From Rubritepida sp. (lineage in GTDB: Bacteria > Pseudomonadota > Alphaproteobacteria > Acetobacterales > Acetobacteraceae): a DNA stretch of 7,510 nucleotides. Below the pieces are notes generated by a model. The model was given only the letters and a program-made list of their open reading frames with translations. It made no database searches and was not told the DNA's origin. Shown in pieces: positions 6,641 through 7,510 of the stretch. The translations under genes and the position numbers were made by a program. The stretch lies in contig JAQGHZ010000516.1 in the NCBI GenBank assembly GCA_028291485.1, forward strand, positions 1 through 7,510. The letters run 5' to 3'. Numbering within the stretch: position 1 is the stretch's first letter; every line of letters begins with the position of its first letter.

Positions 6641-7129
6641 ATGCCGCATGACGGCCATCACAGCCACGACATCCCGCCCGACGGCTGGAAGCATTCCGGC
6701 GTCCGTGTCATCCGCGGCGACCAGCTCGACCCCAACACGGCGCAAACCCCCGGCATGAACCGCGCCGCAGCCATCAATGCCGCGCGCGTTGGCGCGCAGA
6801 AGATCTGGGCCGGCACGGTGCACATCCACGCCGGCGCCAAGACCGGCGCGCACCATCACGGCGCGCTGGAGAGCGTGTTCTACGTGGTCAGCGGCAAGGC
6901 GCGCATGCGCTGGGGCGAGAAGCTGGAATACGTCGCCGAGGCGGGCCCCGGCGACTTCATCTTCGTGCCGCCCTACGTGCCGCACCAGGAGATCAACGCG
7001 AGCGACGCCGAGACGCTCGCCTGCGTGCTGGTGCGCAGCGACAACGAGTCCGTGGTGGTGAACCTGGACATCGAGCCCGTCGAGAAGCCCGAGGGCGTGG
7101 CCTGGATCGATCCGATCCACAAAAGTTAA
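6641..7129 (+). CDS. Small single-domain cupin protein, predicted metal-binding
   Basis: A 162-residue cytoplasmic protein with one cupin beta-barrel domain. Cupin motif 1 is visible as GAHHHGALESVFYVVSG (69-85), with likely metal ligands His71, His73 and Glu77. Motif 2 is GDFIFVPPYVPHQEIN (104-119), with His115 as the fourth ligand. All four ligands are present, so a metal-dependent activity such as dioxygenase or isomerase, or a ligand-binding role, is possible; single-domain cupins are too diverse to assign. The N terminus is rich in His (MPHDGHHSHD: His 3, 6, 7, 9), which could bind metal. The start is chosen by the GGAGG at 6629-6633. The gene diverges from trpG across a 173-bp region and converges with an enolase-superfamily gene. 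A hairpin repeat begins 4 nt after its TAA. Confidence 0.9.
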   Translation: MPHDGHHSHDIPPDGWKHSGVRVIRGDQLDPNTAQTPGMNRAAAINAARVGAQKIWAGTVHIHAGAKTGAHHHGALESVFYVVSGKARMRWGEKLEYVAEAGPGDFIFVPPYVPHQEINASDAETLACVLVRSDNESVVVNLDIEPVEKPEGVAWIDPIHKS

Positions 7130-7133
7130 AGTG

Positions 7134-7175
7134 TCCAGGGACTTGCAGTCCCTGGTGGGGCGCGCGAGGGGGCGG
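7134..7175 (+). repeat. Gene-end hairpin repeat, copy B (3' of the cupin gene)
   Basis: This 42-nt stretch starts 4 nt after the cupin TAA. It contains CCAGGGACT, a TGC loop and AGTCCCTGG (7135-7155), a perfect 9-bp stem, followed by GGGG and GCGCGAGGGG. It matches copy A (minus strand 1770-1728) at about 36 of 43 aligned positions. Both copies point the same way relative to the gene they follow. No T run follows the stem, so a standard intrinsic terminator is not evident. Confidence 0.65.
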
Positions 7176-7186
7176 AGCCCGCTCGC
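7164..7186. terminator. Second hairpin in the convergent cupin / enolase-superfamily junction
   Basis: GCGAG (7164-7168) and CTCGC (7182-7186) enclose GGGC, a GGA loop and GCCC (7170-7180), forming a 9-bp stem with one G-G mismatch. It overlaps the tail of repeat copy B and reaches the first base of the converging gene's stop codon. It could help separate the two convergent transcripts. The lack of a T run keeps confidence low. Confidence 0.35.
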
Positions 7187-7510
7187 TATCCCAGCAGCTT
7201 CACGATAGCCGGCCGGAGGTCGGCCTTCGCTTCCAGCCCAAATCCCGGCGCATCCCCCGGCAGCACCTGCCCACCGACCAGCCGGCATTCCTCCGCATAG
7301 CCGCCGAAGGGCTGGAACACGCCCGGATAGGCTTCGCAGCCGCCGAGCCCCATGCCCACCACGATGTGCAGGTTGATCATGTGCCCGCCATGCGGGAAGG
7401 CGAAGCTCCGGTCGAAGCCGGCCTCCTCCATCAGCGCGATCATGCGGCCGTACTCGACCAGCCCGTAGGCCAGGCCGGCATCCATCTGGAAGATGTCCTT
7501 CCCCGGCCGC
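7186..7510 (-). CDS. Mandelate racemase/muconate lactonizing enzyme family protein (C-terminal fragment)
   Basis: The last 107 residues of an enolase-superfamily protein whose start lies beyond the right edge. The frame is open to the edge; the ATG at 7485 is internal, since RPGKDIFQ precedes it and reads as normal family sequence. Recognisable parts are DIFQMDAG followed by a helix (LVEYGRMIALMEEAGF), then FPHGGHMINLHI, which fits the late barrel strands with the family's catalytic-type His, and a C-terminal capping part (GVFQPFGG, DAPGFGLE). Members of this superfamily abstract a proton next to a carboxylate, as in sugar-acid dehydratases, racemases and cycloisomerases. The acid/base and metal residues that would define the reaction are mostly outside the window. 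It converges with the cupin gene, leaving 56 bp between stop codons. Confidence 0.8.
   Translation of the reverse strand, partial: RPGKDIFQMDAGLAYGLVEYGRMIALMEEAGFDRSFAFPHGGHMINLHIVVGMGLGGCEAYPGVFQPFGGYAEECRLVGGQVLPGDAPGFGLEAKADLRPAIVKLLG

Noticed and set aside
6500..7288. Minus-strand open frame of 262 codons spanning the cupin gene and the gene-end repeat
   Set aside because: It is antisense to an intact cupin with all metal ligands and overlaps the enolase-superfamily gene out of frame.
1..7510. A new multi-gene defence, mobile or biosynthetic system
   Set aside because: All genes fall into common metabolic or signalling families, and there are no recombinase, toxin, nuclease or carrier-protein motifs. 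Only the non-coding elements remain unexplained.

Overview
The window has very high GC, and its coding regions have strongly G/C-biased third codon positions. Its gene types (molybdenum hydroxylase, GMC oxidoreductase, M20 amidohydrolase, cupin, enolase-superfamily enzyme) suit the accessory catabolic part of a high-GC proteobacterial chromosome. A soil or plant-associated alphaproteobacterium such as an Acetobacteraceae member is my guess; nothing in the window proves it. I see no rRNA, tRNA, CRISPR array, integrase or transposase.

Layout. Positions 1-1532 (+) hold the C-terminal two thirds of a xanthine dehydrogenase/aldehyde oxidase family molybdopterin-binding subunit, cut by the left edge. 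A 246-bp convergent intergenic space (1533-1778) follows, holding a 12-bp palindrome and a structured repeat. Four genes then lie on the minus strand and are transcribed right to left: trpG/pabA-type glutamine amidotransferase (6467-5859), M20 amidohydrolase of the hippurate/IAA-amino-acid hydrolase type (5828-4665), GMC flavoprotein oxidoreductase (4585-3005) and a seven-helix membrane diguanylate cyclase (2954-1779). Gaps are 30, 79 and 50 bp, so one long transcript is possible, although the products do not form one obvious pathway. A 173-bp divergent region (6468-6640) separates trpG from a plus-strand cupin gene (6641-7129). It holds a perfect 16-bp palindrome and a terminator-like hairpin with a T run directly before trpG. 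A minus-strand mandelate racemase/muconate lactonizing family gene converges on the cupin gene and runs off the right edge (7510-7186).

How the genes may work together. The oxidoreductase, amidohydrolase, cupin and enolase-superfamily genes look like pieces of small-molecule catabolism; substrates cannot be read from the sequence. The diguanylate cyclase would link some membrane or periplasmic cue to c-di-GMP. The trpG-type subunit is not beside a trpE, pabB or trpD gene here.

The least expected signal is non-coding. A roughly 43-bp hairpin-forming repeat sits 4 and 8 nt after the stop codons of two unrelated genes (cupin and diguanylate cyclase), in the same orientation relative to each gene. 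It looks like a dispersed gene-end element, perhaps a mobile-type repeat used as a terminator or mRNA 3' stabiliser. I did not find a clearly new multi-gene system.
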